Positions 16,660-26,558 of a DNA stretch of 64,000 nucleotides are shown piece after piece. Location of the stretch: positions 1,364,001 to 1,428,000 of the forward strand of contig NZ_JACFSK010000001.1 of assembly GCF_016100455.1 (NCBI RefSeq). Direction: 5' to 3'. Position numbers and translations under genes: made by a program. How positions within the stretch are numbered: position 1 is the first letter of the stretch; each line of letters begins with the position of its first letter. The stretch is from Bartonella sp. M0283 (GTDB taxonomy: Bacteria > Pseudomonadota > Alphaproteobacteria > Rhizobiales > Rhizobiaceae). The notes under the pieces are model-generated. The model had not been told where the DNA came from. It saw only the letters and a program-made list of their open reading frames with translations, and did no database searches.

Positions 16660-19581
16660 TTAGACCACCACCTCGTCAAATATTTGACCAACGGTGTTTG
16701 CCATGTCGGCAATCAGGCTTTCAACATGGCTCAAATCGGGTTCGCCGACAGTTCTTTGTAAGAGATCTGCAAGACCGGGTGGCATGTCATCCGGATCAAG
16801 CTTTTCATTCAGACATAACCGCATCATCTGGCTCAAGTTTGTATATACACGATAAGCATGATGAAGTTCGCCAACGGAAGAGACCGATAGAAATGCTTGA
16901 GGCAATCTTTCCAGAACTTCACCTGTTGTACGGCCTACCACAAATTCGCTTTGGTGGGTAATCAGTGCAAATTGTGCAATGAATTCGAGATCGACTTGAC
17001 CACCGCGCATCGTTTTGAAATCCCATATATTGATGGACGGTTTTTCTTGCTCGATCAGTTCGCGCATTTCGCGCACATCATGGGAAACCTTTTTCTTATC
17101 GCGCTTTAAGGCTATGATCGCCGCCACTTCATCTTCGAGTTGTTGCAAAAACATTGGGTCGCCCGCTACAGCGCGTGCGCGCGTTAATGCTAAATGCTCC
17201 CATACCCATGCTTCATTTCGCTGATATTTGCCAAAAGCTTCGAACGGTACAGCAACCGGCCCCTTGTTTCCCGATGGGCGAAGTCTCAAATCGACCTCAT
17301 AAAGAACACCTTCGCCGGTCGGTGCCGACAATGCGGAAACCAGACGTTGCGTCAAGCGCATATAATATTGGGAAATATAAAGCGGCTTTTCGCCATCCGA
17401 CATTTCTGTCTGCTTATCATAATCATAAAGCAAAATAAGATCGAGATCGGAACCGGCGGTAAGCTCATGGCTACCGAGTTTCCCCATTCCCAATATTCCG
17501 ACCCGACCGCCTTTGACAAAACCATGCACACGAGAAAATTCCTGTTCGACTGCCGCAAGTGTATTGGCAATCATCAAATCGGCAAGATCTGTAAAAGCAC
17601 GTGCTGCGCGTTCACCTTCAATCGCACCGTTAAGAAGCCTGATACCGATGAGAAACCTTTGTTCACTTGCAAAAAGGCGCAACTGGTCGAGTATATCTTC
17701 ATAATTGGTAACACCACTTAAGAAAAATTCGAGCCGATTTTGCAAATAGGTTTTTGTCGGCAATTCGGCAAAAATTGCCGGATCGAGCATGCCGTCAAAA
17801 ATATGCGGCTTTCTGGTAATAATGTCTGCAAGACGCGGTGCCGAGCTCATGATGAGAACCAGCATATCAAGCAATGAGGGATTGGACTGTAAAAGACTAA
17901 AAAGCTGGATACCGGACGGAAGCCCCTGTAAAAAAGCATCAAACCGCGACAAGGCCTCGTCGGCTCTTTTGGTAGCACCGAACGCTTTGAGAAGCGCAGG
18001 CGTCAGTTCGGTCAATCGTTCTCTCGCCTCCGCAGATTGGGTAGCGTGATAACGTCCGAAATGCCAGGTTCTGATAATGCGACAAATATCGCTAGGACGC
18101 GAAAAGCCCAATTTCGACAATGTTGCAAGCGTTCCCGGATCGTCATCCTCACCGGTAAAAACCAGATTTCCAGCGTCCGAACCCAGCTCTTTCTCCTGTT
18201 CGAACAGTGCAGCATAATGGTGTTCGACAGTTTTCAGCGTTTCAAGAAAATCGCGCGTAAAGTCATTGGTGTTCGTATAGCCCATTAAATAGGCAACGCT
18301 TGTAAAGCCTTCGTCATCTTCCGGTAGAATATGCGTCTGTTCATCTTCCAGCATCTGGATCCGATGTTCGACATTGCGTAAGTAAGCGTATTTCTCTGTC
18401 AAAACATCGCGCGTATCTCTACTAATCCAACCAAGCGAACAAAGTTCGGCAAGCATATCCACTGTGCGTCTCCCACGAAGTTCAGGAAAACGTCCGCCAG
18501 CAATCAATTGTTGGGTTTGAACGAAAAATTCTATTTCACGGATTCCTCCACGCCCGAGTTTGACATTGTGGCCACGGACAGCGATTTCCCCATGGCCTTT
18601 ATAAGCATGGATTTGACGTTTGATTGAATGGATATCCGCAATAGCAGCATAATCGAGATATTTACGCCAAATATAAGGAGACAGTTCATGGAGCACAGCG
18701 TCCCCTGCCTTGGTATCTCCGGCGACCGGGCGCGCTTTGATCATTGCCGCGCGTTCCCAATTCTGGCCCCTGCTCTCGTAATAATGAAGCGCCGCACTGA
18801 TTGGAAGTGCAAGCGGGGTAGAGCCTGGATCGGGACGCAACCTTAAATCAATGCGAAAGACATAACCGTCGGCAGTGCGTTCCTGCATGATACGAATAAG
18901 CCGGCGCATCATTTTGGAAAAAACATCGATACTCTCATAGGGATCACCGATATGGGACGAAGTTTCATCGATAAAGACAATAAGATCTATATCTGATGAA
19001 TAATTGAGTTCACGTGCACCGAGTTTTCCCATCCCCAGAACAACAAGTCCGCAATCTTTTTCAGGATTGTTATAATCGGCAAGACTGATTTTTCCTTGAT
19101 TGTGGGTATCTCGTAATAAAAACCGCAATGCCGCCCCTAATGTCGTTTCGGCAAGTTTTGTCAACCATTCCGAAGTCATTGCAGAAGTAAAAATTCCGCC
19201 AAGATCGGCAAGAGCAATCAAGAGATGCATTTCAAGCTTCTTTTGCCGTAATGCCGCCATTAAAAGCGCTTCGGTAATATTCTCGCTTGTGTCGATCTTG
19301 CTGATATCAACGAGAATTTCATTCAAACGCTGCGAAATATCTGTATGAACAAGCGGAGCGATAAAGGACGGATTGCGTATGAGCGATTCACGCAAAAAAG
19401 GTGAAAGCGTCATAACTGTACCCAAAAATTCCGACTGACCTTTTCCTTTTTCGAGTTCACCGACGAGCTCTTCAAGATGATCTGCACGAGCTTTCTCTGT
19501 CATATCGGCCAACCATTGGGGGCCGGTTTCATTGAGCGGGGTTAAATGTTTTAACCTTTGTTTCCAGAAAGCTTGCTGCAT
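16660..19581 (-). CDS. glnE: glutamine synthetase adenylyltransferase/adenylyl-removase
   Basis: A 973-residue bifunctional enzyme that adenylylates and deadenylylates glutamine synthetase in response to PII state. Each half holds a nucleotidyltransferase core: GMGKLGARELNYSSDIDLIVF around residues 185-205 (removase half) and GMGKLGSHELTAGSDLDLILL in the C-terminal half (transferase), both with the GxS-x-D-x-D metal site. Arg-rich DLRLRP segments follow each core. Length is normal for rhizobia. The ATG has AGGGAAG nine bases upstream. It lies 180 bases after the kinase gene on the same strand and could be read from the same long transcript or its own promoter. Confidence 0.96.
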   Translation of the reverse strand: MQQAFWKQRLKHLTPLNETGPQWLADMTEKARADHLEELVGELEKGKGQSEFLGTVMTLSPFLRESLIRNPSFIAPLVHTDISQRLNEILVDISKIDTSENITEALLMAALRQKKLEMHLLIALADLGGIFTSAMTSEWLTKLAETTLGAALRFLLRDTHNQGKISLADYNNPEKDCGLVVLGMGKLGARELNYSSDIDLIVFIDETSSHIGDPYESIDVFSKMMRRLIRIMQERTADGYVFRIDLRLRPDPGSTPLALPISAALHYYESRGQNWERAAMIKARPVAGDTKAGDAVLHELSPYIWRKYLDYAAIADIHSIKRQIHAYKGHGEIAVRGHNVKLGRGGIREIEFFVQTQQLIAGGRFPELRGRRTVDMLAELCSLGWISRDTRDVLTEKYAYLRNVEHRIQMLEDEQTHILPEDDEGFTSVAYLMGYTNTNDFTRDFLETLKTVEHHYAALFEQEKELGSDAGNLVFTGEDDDPGTLATLSKLGFSRPSDICRIIRTWHFGRYHATQSAEARERLTELTPALLKAFGATKRADEALSRFDAFLQGLPSGIQLFSLLQSNPSLLDMLVLIMSSAPRLADIITRKPHIFDGMLDPAIFAELPTKTYLQNRLEFFLSGVTNYEDILDQLRLFASEQRFLIGIRLLNGAIEGERAARAFTDLADLMIANTLAAVEQEFSRVHGFVKGGRVGILGMGKLGSHELTAGSDLDLILLYDYDKQTEMSDGEKPLYISQYYMRLTQRLVSALSAPTGEGVLYEVDLRLRPSGNKGPVAVPFEAFGKYQRNEAWVWEHLALTRARAVAGDPMFLQQLEDEVAAIIALKRDKKKVSHDVREMRELIEQEKPSINIWDFKTMRGGQVDLEFIAQFALITHQSEFVVGRTTGEVLERLPQAFLSVSSVGELHHAYRVYTNLSQMMRLCLNEKLDPDDMPPGLADLLQRTVGEPDLSHVESLIADMANTVGQIFDEVVV

Positions 19582-19763
19582 CTGTATTCAACTTCCCTGC
19601 TTTATTTCCAGCTTTTTAAGCGGACTATCCAATATTGATCACATTGATAGAAAACCATTTGCTTCAAACTGGCAATGACTAACGCAGATTTTGATGTAAT
19701 GATCGACCGTTTTTAGAAATCCGGAAGTTATCCGCTTTTAAAATCCTTCGAAAACAACGTTTT

Positions 19764-21185
19764 TTAGGAGAGTTTTTTCAGATCTGCTTTTTCTTCCGCC
19801 AATTTTGGAAAAGACAAAACTGCTTTCAGTCCAGGATTAGCATCCTCGAGCATAAGCTCACCACCATGAAGTTTCATGACCGCTTTTGCCAAACTCAGAC
19901 CGATTCCGAACCCCGGCTTGGTCCGGCTGTCTTCCAGTCTTACAAACCGTTTGGTGACTCTTTCCCTATCTTCGGGATTAATACCGGGGCCATTATCACT
20001 AACGATAATTTCGATATGACCGTCATTATCATTCATGGACAGTGATATTGTCGGTGTTCGTTTACTGGTCGCACCATATTTGATGGCATTGTCGATCAGG
20101 TTGATCAGAGCCTGAGCCAGAAGTTCCCGATTTAACAACAAATTTACGTCGAACGTTTTTCCCATCTCGAATTTGACACCGGCATCCTCGACAACCGGAC
20201 CATAGAGTTCGGCGACATCTTCGACAATTGGTCGAGCGTCGAGTTTCTCCAAATGCTCGACAGCAGTGCTTGCTTCAATACGAGAGATCATAAGAATAGC
20301 GTTGAATGTACGGATGAGCTGGTCCGATTCAGCAATAATTGCCTCAAGAGTCTGGCGATAATCAACATCTTTATCACGCCGTGAAAGCGCCTCGTCCGCG
20401 CGATTCCTCAGCCTTGTCAAAGGTGTTTTCAAATCATGGGCGATATTGTCAGAAACCTGCCGCAAGCCGCTATTGAGCTCTTCTATGCGTTCCAACATAA
20501 TATTCAGATTGTGAGAAAGTCTGTCAAACTCGTCACCGGCACCGGTAACAGGAAGTCGCCCGCTCAAGTCACCCGACATAAGGCGTTGTGACGCTGCGGT
20601 TACCTGATCAATACGTTTCAACGCCCGCCTGCCGACAAAAAACCAGATGAGCAATGCACCAACGGCCATTGCCGCAAAGGCAATCATCAGGGCTTTTCTT
20701 ATAATGGTGATGAATTTTTCCGGCTCGCTTATATCACGCCCCACCAGTAATTTCATACCGTTCGGCAAATCGATAACAGCTGCTATAGCACGGTGTTCGG
20801 TCTTATCTCCGTTGTCGCCAAAACGCGAATAAAATACCGAATTCCGGAGCAAGCCGCTCCCATTCAAAAGTCCCGGTTCAATATTTTGCACGTTACCTGC
20901 CAGAAATCTTCCCTGAAGATCGGCCACAAGATAGAGAAAAGCACCCGGTTGACGTGACCTGCGGTCAATTGTGCGCACAAGAAGTGGCAATCCACCATGT
21001 TGATAGGCATGCTCGATATTTGCAATTTCTTCATTCAAAGTCTTTTGCGTCTGATCGGTCAACATGGAAATGGCAAGCGATGTCATATAGATCGAAAGCC
21101 CTACAGCAACCAGCCCGAAAAGAATGATATAAAGGGCTGACAAGCGCACCGCCGTTGTGCGCAACAAGCTTTTGATCCTGTTCAT
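19764..21185 (-). CDS. two-component sensor histidine kinase
   Basis: A 473-residue EnvZ-class kinase: N-terminal helix (about 12-34), a periplasmic loop of about 130 residues, a second helix near 165-187, a HAMP linker, the H-box with His250 in NIAHDLKTPLTRLRNRAD and a HATPase_c domain with NLIDNAIKYG, DNGPGI and GFGIGLSLAKAV. Its start overlaps the stop of the response-regulator gene by ATGA, so the two are a pair. The place downstream of degP suggests a role in envelope stress, but the signal is not known. The N-terminal sensor is not one I can name. Confidence 0.9.
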   Translation of the reverse strand: MNRIKSLLRTTAVRLSALYIILFGLVAVGLSIYMTSLAISMLTDQTQKTLNEEIANIEHAYQHGGLPLLVRTIDRRSRQPGAFLYLVADLQGRFLAGNVQNIEPGLLNGSGLLRNSVFYSRFGDNGDKTEHRAIAAVIDLPNGMKLLVGRDISEPEKFITIIRKALMIAFAAMAVGALLIWFFVGRRALKRIDQVTAASQRLMSGDLSGRLPVTGAGDEFDRLSHNLNIMLERIEELNSGLRQVSDNIAHDLKTPLTRLRNRADEALSRRDKDVDYRQTLEAIIAESDQLIRTFNAILMISRIEASTAVEHLEKLDARPIVEDVAELYGPVVEDAGVKFEMGKTFDVNLLLNRELLAQALINLIDNAIKYGATSKRTPTISLSMNDNDGHIEIIVSDNGPGINPEDRERVTKRFVRLEDSRTKPGFGIGLSLAKAVMKLHGGELMLEDANPGLKAVLSFPKLAEEKADLKKLS

Positions 21186-21868
21186 GATGGCTTATCGACC
21201 GCTTTCAACATGTAGCCGGCACCACGCACCGTTTGAAGGAGTGGTGTATCAAAACCTTTTTCAATCTTTGAACGAAGTCTCGAAATGTGAACGTCAATTA
21301 CATTTGTTTGAGGATCAAAATGATAATCCCAGACATTTTCAAGCAACATGGTACGCGTGACGACCTGACCGGCATGGCGCATCAAATATTCAAGGAGACG
21401 GAATTCGCGAGGTTGCAAGATAATATCCTGTCCGGCACGCTTTGCCGTGTGAGCCAGCCGATCAAGTTCGAGATCGCCTACCCGATAAATCGTTTCCGCT
21501 TCTTTGGGATTTTTGCGTCTCTGCAAAACTTCAATACGGGCGAGAAGCTCCGAAAAAGCATAGGGCTTTGTAAGATAATCATCACCACCAGCACGCAAAC
21601 CGGTTACCCGATCATCAACCTGTCCCAATGCCGAAAGAATAAGAACCGGCGTTTCAATGCCTTTGGCGCGCAATGCCATAATAACGGAAAGCCCGTCCTT
21701 TTTTGGCAACATCCGATCGATGATCATAACATCATAATTGCCGTTTTCTGCCAGTGTCTCTCCTGTTTCACCATCACCGGCAACATCGGCAGAATGACCG
21801 GCCTCATTCAAGGCCTTTTCAAGATAGCGTGCTGCTTCACGATCATCTTCAATAACAAGAACTTTCAT
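21182..21868 (-). CDS. OmpR-family response regulator
   Basis: A 228-residue regulator with a receiver domain (acidic pair in IEDDRE, phospho-acceptor Asp in MIIDRMLP, the conserved lysine in LTKPYAFSELLARI) and a winged-helix DNA-binding domain (LQPREFRLLEYLMRH, DVHISRLRSKI, TVRGAGYML). The start is placed at the ATG at 21868, which gives the standard MKVLVIEDD and has GAGAGG upstream; a longer open frame from 21922 is not credible. It is translationally coupled to the following kinase and lies 76 bases after degP. Confidence 0.93.
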   Translation of the reverse strand: MKVLVIEDDREAARYLEKALNEAGHSADVAGDGETGETLAENGNYDVMIIDRMLPKKDGLSVIMALRAKGIETPVLILSALGQVDDRVTGLRAGGDDYLTKPYAFSELLARIEVLQRRKNPKEAETIYRVGDLELDRLAHTAKRAGQDIILQPREFRLLEYLMRHAGQVVTRTMLLENVWDYHFDPQTNVIDVHISRLRSKIEKGFDTPLLQTVRGAGYMLKAVDKPS

Positions 21869-21901
21869 AAAGGGCACCTCTCTTTGCTCAAACAACGTTT
21901 T

Positions 21902-21925
21902 GCTATGGCAAAAATTTGCCATAGC
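21902..21925. repeat. 24-base palindrome between degP and the response regulator gene
   Basis: GCTATGGCAAA (21902-21912) and TTTGCCATAGC (21915-21925) are perfect eleven-base arms around a two-base centre. It sits between degP and the downstream regulator. No T-run follows on the minus strand, so it may be an operator or an RNA-processing hairpin that sets the ratio of degP to the regulator. Confidence 0.6.
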
Positions 21926-21944
21926 CTTGCTTGTTGGTTAAAGC

Positions 21945-23447
21945 CTATTTATTGGCGATTGGCAAAGCAACAAAGCGATTTTGGCCATTGCTTTCGACTT
22001 GCAACAGAACCGCGGTACGTCCTGATTTCTTTGCTTCTTTTATAGCATCAACAAATTCGGAAACCTTTTTGACCTGACGGTTATTGACCGACATAATAAC
22101 GTCGCCGGGGCGTATTCCCTTCTCTGCCGCGTCGGAATCGGGATCTATATTGGTAACCACCAGACCCGGACCATCTTCTGATGGTGTGACTGTCAAACCA
22201 TAATCATCAAGAGTTTCTGACGAACCGCTCTCGCCGTTGGGAATGACCTTTCCATCGCTTTTGTTCTCGTCTTTCGGCATAGCGGCAATTTTGACCTTTA
22301 TATCGGTTTGTTTGCCATCTCTCCAAATGCCAAGCGTTGCTGTTTCACCCGGTGTAATATTGGCAATATGGCGAGCAAGATCACGAGCATCAGCAACCTC
22401 ATCACCATTGACAGAAATAATTGCATCACCGGCTTTAACACCTGCTTTTGCTGCCGGCCCATCAAGCGGATCGGCAACCATTGCACCTTTGGCTTCTTTC
22501 AAACCAATCGAATCGGCGATTTCTTTAGTAACGGGTTGAATTTGAACACCAATCCATCCGCGTTCGACCGAACCTTTTTTAATGAGCTGGTCAACAACCT
22601 GTTTTGCGGTTGAAGAAGGAATAGCAAAAGCAATACCGACATTGCCACCGGAAGGGGAGAAAATCGCTGTATTAATACCGACAACCTGACCATTAAGATT
22701 AAAGGTCGGCCCGCCGGAGTTACCACGGTTAACTGCCGCATCAATCTGGATAAAGTCATCATAGACGCCGGCACCAATATCACGTCCACGTGCCGAGACA
22801 ATACCGGCCGTCACCGTTCCGCCAAGTCCGAACGGATTACCGACAGCCACAACCCAATCGCCAACACGCACTTTTGAATCGTCGGCAAAATCAACATAGA
22901 CGAATTTGCGCTTATCATTGACTTTCAACACAGCAAGATCGGTACGTGGATCTGTTCCAACCAACTTGGCATCAAGCTCGGTTCCATCATCAAGGACAAC
23001 GGAATAAGTGGTGCCGTCGGAAACAACGTGGTTATTGGTGACGATATAACCATCTTCCGAAATAAAGAAGCCCGACCCCTGCGCTATCGGCCGCGGTTTT
23101 CCACGCTGCCCCCGACGATTTTGGGGACGTTGGTGTTCATTAAAATCTTTGAAAAAGCGTTTCAACGGATGATCGTCAGGAAGCTGATCTATTCCCGGGC
23201 CACCGAAAAAGCCGCTAAAAGCCTGTTCTTCATTTTTTTTGTCGCTTTTAACCTGAACGGAGACAACTGCGGGTTTCACCTGTTCGACAACATTGGCAAA
23301 GCTTTGTTGTTGCACACCTTCAACAAATACCGGCTTGGCTTGTGCACTATTGAAAGAAAAACCGGGACCCGCAAAAAACATTGTTCCCGCCAAAGCCGTT
23401 GACACGGTAATTGCTGCCAACGTTTTGCGAATAGGGGAAATTTGCAT
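21945..23447 (-). CDS. degP: periplasmic serine protease Do (DegP/HtrA)
   Basis: A 500-residue HtrA protease/chaperone with a signal peptide cut near residue 37 (SAQA-KP). The catalytic triad is His140 (TNNHVV), Asp170 (RTDLAVLK) and Ser244 (GNSGGP). Two PDZ domains follow, the first starting near WIGVQIQPV and the second near YGLTVTPSEDGPGLVV. It degrades or refolds misfolded exported proteins. The gene follows ccmH by 155 bases and precedes a two-component pair, an arrangement I know from other rhizobia (cyc genes-degP-regulators). Confidence 0.95.
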   Translation of the reverse strand: MQISPIRKTLAAITVSTALAGTMFFAGPGFSFNSAQAKPVFVEGVQQQSFANVVEQVKPAVVSVQVKSDKKNEEQAFSGFFGGPGIDQLPDDHPLKRFFKDFNEHQRPQNRRGQRGKPRPIAQGSGFFISEDGYIVTNNHVVSDGTTYSVVLDDGTELDAKLVGTDPRTDLAVLKVNDKRKFVYVDFADDSKVRVGDWVVAVGNPFGLGGTVTAGIVSARGRDIGAGVYDDFIQIDAAVNRGNSGGPTFNLNGQVVGINTAIFSPSGGNVGIAFAIPSSTAKQVVDQLIKKGSVERGWIGVQIQPVTKEIADSIGLKEAKGAMVADPLDGPAAKAGVKAGDAIISVNGDEVADARDLARHIANITPGETATLGIWRDGKQTDIKVKIAAMPKDENKSDGKVIPNGESGSSETLDDYGLTVTPSEDGPGLVVTNIDPDSDAAEKGIRPGDVIMSVNNRQVKKVSEFVDAIKEAKKSGRTAVLLQVESNGQNRFVALPIANK

Positions 23448-23602
23448 TCTTATAAACTCCTTTGAGACTGCGCTTTAACGCATATGTTGACGGAAAGATA
23501 AGATGTCAAACCTTACCATCGCCTGTCCATTTTATTAAAATTCTGTAAGGTTGCGAAAAATTTGCAAATTTTAAAAATTAAAAACAAAAAAAGCCTTGAT
23601 AA

Positions 23603-24073
23603 TCATTGCTTATTCGATCGCATGATTTCGTCAAGACGTTTCTTTTCGGTTTCGCTTAATGGCATCAATTTATTGTTTTCACGGTGTTTAAAGCGCCAGA
23701 AGATCAGGCTTGATGCAATTACGATGATTAATAAAGGAGCAAGCCATAAAAGGAGCGTTTCCGCATTGAGACGCGGTTTGAGTAAAACGAATTCTCCGTA
23801 ACGGGCCACCAAATAGTCGATAACCTCACTATCGCTGTCACCAGCCTTCAGCCGTTCCCTCACAATCAGCCGTAAATCCCGTGCGAGCGGTGCGTTGGAA
23901 TCGTCAATCGATTCATTCTGGCAGACAAGACAGCGCAAATGTGAGGAAATATCGCGTGCGCGCTGTTCAAGTCCTTGATCTTGCAACACTTCATCAGGCA
24001 ATACGGCCAACACGGCACTGTTCATAAAACATATGAAACAGAAAGCAGCCAATAGTCGTGAAAAAAACCGCAT
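23603..24073 (-). CDS. ccmH: cytochrome c maturation protein CcmH (CycL)
   Basis: A 156-residue membrane-anchored thioredoxin-like protein that keeps apocytochrome c haem-binding cysteines reduced. It has a signal helix, the signature RCLVCQNESIDDSNAPLARDLR with redox Cys48 and Cys51, and a C-terminal membrane helix (LLLWLAPLLIIVIASSLIFW). Its ATG shares one base with the ccmF stop (TGATG), with GAGGG upstream. Fourth gene of the leftward ccmI-E-F-H set. Confidence 0.95.
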   Translation of the reverse strand: MRFFSRLLAAFCFICFMNSAVLAVLPDEVLQDQGLEQRARDISSHLRCLVCQNESIDDSNAPLARDLRLIVRERLKAGDSDSEVIDYLVARYGEFVLLKPRLNAETLLLWLAPLLIIVIASSLIFWRFKHRENNKLMPLSETEKKRLDEIMRSNKQ

Positions 24074-26055
24074 CAAGCCCTCTTTTCCTGTCGTTTGCTA
24101 CGCGTATTTGCGCGTTTCGGGGCTCCGACACGAAGCCTGCGATCCGACAACGAAAAAATTCCGCCTATCATCATAAACACTGCGCCAAGCCAGATACAGA
24201 CCACCTCCGGTTTCCACCAAATATGGACCACCAGACCTTTGTTATTAACATCACCCGGAGCAATATAAAGTTGCGATAATCCATAATTTTTTATGCCGGA
24301 TTCGGTTGTTGGCATATTTTGCGAGGGATAAAAGCGCTTGGCTGCTGTGACACCTCCCAAATCCTTGCCCTCTTTCGAAACCGAAAACTGGAATTGGGTT
24401 TCCGAATAATTGGGGCCATTCAGATTACGCGCACCTTCAAGCAGGACCTTTTTGTCTGCTATCATTGCGCTTTGACCTGCTTCAATCCGCAAAATGTTTT
24501 CTTGTCCGAAAGTTGCAACGGCAACAATGCCGAATAATGTGATGCCCAACCCGATATGAGCCAAAGCAGTGCCATAATTCGACCTCGGCAATTTTCCAAG
24601 GCGCCTCAACCGAACGAAAAAGTCTGTATTTTTGGTACCGCTTTTGAACCAGAGGTCATAAAGTCCCCCAAAGAAAACAAAGGCAGAAAGCCCGATTCCT
24701 AACGAGGCAAGGATTGACCGAAAAGATGTCTGGTAAAATACAATCAATGTGGCAATAATTGCCAATGCGAAAACACCTAAGAGCCGCTCGGCAACAGCAA
24801 GCATATCTCCGCGTTTCCACGCCATGAGAGGCCCAAAGGGTACCATCAATAAAAGCGGCACCATGAGAGGCCCGAAAGTCAAGTTAAAAAACGGTGCACC
24901 AACCGAGATCTTTTGTCCTGTCAATGTTTCGAGAAGCAGCGGATAGAGTGTGCCAATCAGAACAGTCGCTGTTGCGGTTGTAAGAAACAAATTATTGAAA
25001 ACGAGAAGTCCTTCACGAGATATCGGACGGAATAAGCCACCGGTTTTCAAGGACGATGCCCGTAATGCAAATAGAACAAGCGCCGCACCGATAAAGAAAA
25101 ACAGAATGGCAAGAATGGCGCGCCCGCGTGCCGGATCAACAGCAAAACTGTGTACTGAGGTGAGAATGCCGGAGCGGACAAGGAAAGTCCCCATTAATGA
25201 CAACGAGAACGTTAAAATAGCAAGAAATAGCGTCCAGATTTTCAAGGCGCCACGTTTTTCGAGAACAATTGCAGAATGGAGAAGCGCTGTACCGGCAAGC
25301 CACGGCATCAGCGAAGCGTTTTCAACCGGATCCCAAAACCAATAGCCACCCCACCCCATTTCATAATAGGCCCAATAGGAGCCGACCATAATACCGCCAG
25401 TTAAAAATATCCAGGAAACCAACGTCCATGGTCTTACCCAGCGCGCCCATGCTGCATCAACACGTCCATCAAGCAATGCAGCAATTGCGAAAGAAAAACA
25501 CACTGAAAAACCGACATAGCCGAGATAAAGAAGCGGTGGATGAATAGCCAGACCAATATCCTGCAAAATAGGATTAAGATCATGCCCCTGCAAAGCCGGC
25601 GGATTAATTCTTATGAACGGGTTTGAGGTAAAAAGAATAAAGAGTAGGAAAGCCGAGGTTATAGAAGCCTGTGTCGATAAAATCAGCGCTTTCAACCGCT
25701 CGGGTAAATTACCGCCAAAAAACGCAATAAGGGCAGAAAAAAAGGTAATGATGAAAACCCAAAGCAACATAGAGCCTTCATGGTTTCCCCATACACCTGT
25801 TATTTTATAAAGAAGAGGTTTCTCTGAATGCGAATTTTGTACAACATTCAGGACTGAAAAATCGGACACCACATAAGCGTGAATTAACGTTGCAAATGCT
25901 ATGAGCACTAACAAAAAAACGAGATAGGCAATTGGTGTAGACGCATTTATTAAACGGCGATCGGAGCGATAAACCCCGATAGCCGGAATTATGGTTTGAA
26001 ATAGAGCTACAGCGAGTGCTGCACAGAGTGCAAGAGAACCGATCTCAACGCTCAT
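24073..26055 (-). CDS. ccmF: haem lyase subunit CcmF (CycK)
   Basis: A 660-residue polytopic membrane protein with about fifteen helices. The tryptophan-rich haem-handling segment WGGYWFWDPVENASLMPWL is clear, as are the histidines in GNHEGSMLLWV and HPPLLYLGYVG. CcmF with CcmH and CcmI ligates haem from CcmE to apocytochrome c in the periplasm. The start overlaps the ccmE end by eleven bases. Confidence 0.96.
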   Translation of the reverse strand: MSVEIGSLALCAALAVALFQTIIPAIGVYRSDRRLINASTPIAYLVFLLVLIAFATLIHAYVVSDFSVLNVVQNSHSEKPLLYKITGVWGNHEGSMLLWVFIITFFSALIAFFGGNLPERLKALILSTQASITSAFLLFILFTSNPFIRINPPALQGHDLNPILQDIGLAIHPPLLYLGYVGFSVCFSFAIAALLDGRVDAAWARWVRPWTLVSWIFLTGGIMVGSYWAYYEMGWGGYWFWDPVENASLMPWLAGTALLHSAIVLEKRGALKIWTLFLAILTFSLSLMGTFLVRSGILTSVHSFAVDPARGRAILAILFFFIGAALVLFALRASSLKTGGLFRPISREGLLVFNNLFLTTATATVLIGTLYPLLLETLTGQKISVGAPFFNLTFGPLMVPLLLMVPFGPLMAWKRGDMLAVAERLLGVFALAIIATLIVFYQTSFRSILASLGIGLSAFVFFGGLYDLWFKSGTKNTDFFVRLRRLGKLPRSNYGTALAHIGLGITLFGIVAVATFGQENILRIEAGQSAMIADKKVLLEGARNLNGPNYSETQFQFSVSKEGKDLGGVTAAKRFYPSQNMPTTESGIKNYGLSQLYIAPGDVNNKGLVVHIWWKPEVVCIWLGAVFMMIGGIFSLSDRRLRVGAPKRANTRSKRQEKRA

Positions 26056-26539
26056 GTTTCTGATAGGCCTCCCACAATCCTTGGGCTTTCAGCCTGTCAA
26101 CAATATCTTTTGGCACATAAGTTTCATCATGTTTTGCCAGCACACGATCAGCGACAAAATTGCCATCGGGGGTAAAATGTCCTTCAGCAATAATCCCCTG
26201 CCCTTCACGAAAAAGATCAGGTAGAACGCCTTCGAATTTCACGTTTTCCTTGTTTGAAAAATCGGTAATTGCAAAGCTGATCCGGGTTCCGTTTTCTTTA
26301 ATGACCGAACCTTTTTCGACAAAACCACCGAGGCGTAATGGCCTGCCGGATGAAATATCCTCAGCTGTTATTTCAGAAGGCATACGGAAAAAACTTGCCG
26401 TGCCTCGCATAGCATAAAGGACAAGCGCTGCAGCAACCGCGAGCACAACGAGCCCACCCAATATCATCATCAGACGCTTGGTCTTACGACGCCGCAACCC
26501 TTTCTGGATTGTCAAACGTACGGCTGTTTCATTGCTCAT
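26045..26539 (-). CDS. ccmE: haem chaperone CcmE (CycJ)
   Basis: A 164-residue periplasmic haem chaperone with an N-terminal anchor (about 22-43) and an OB-fold. His137 in LAKHDETYVP is the covalent haem attachment residue, and Tyr141 the conserved axial ligand. AGGAA precedes the ATG. Co-transcribed between ccmI and ccmF. Confidence 0.96.
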   Translation of the reverse strand: MSNETAVRLTIQKGLRRRKTKRLMMILGGLVVLAVAAALVLYAMRGTASFFRMPSEITAEDISSGRPLRLGGFVEKGSVIKENGTRISFAITDFSNKENVKFEGVLPDLFREGQGIIAEGHFTPDGNFVADRVLAKHDETYVPKDIVDRLKAQGLWEAYQKHER

Positions 26540-26558
26540 AATCTTGTATTCCTGACTT

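Noticed and set aside
21287..22045. 252-codon frame on the plus strand
   Set aside because: It runs antisense through the response regulator and the end of degP, both well supported.
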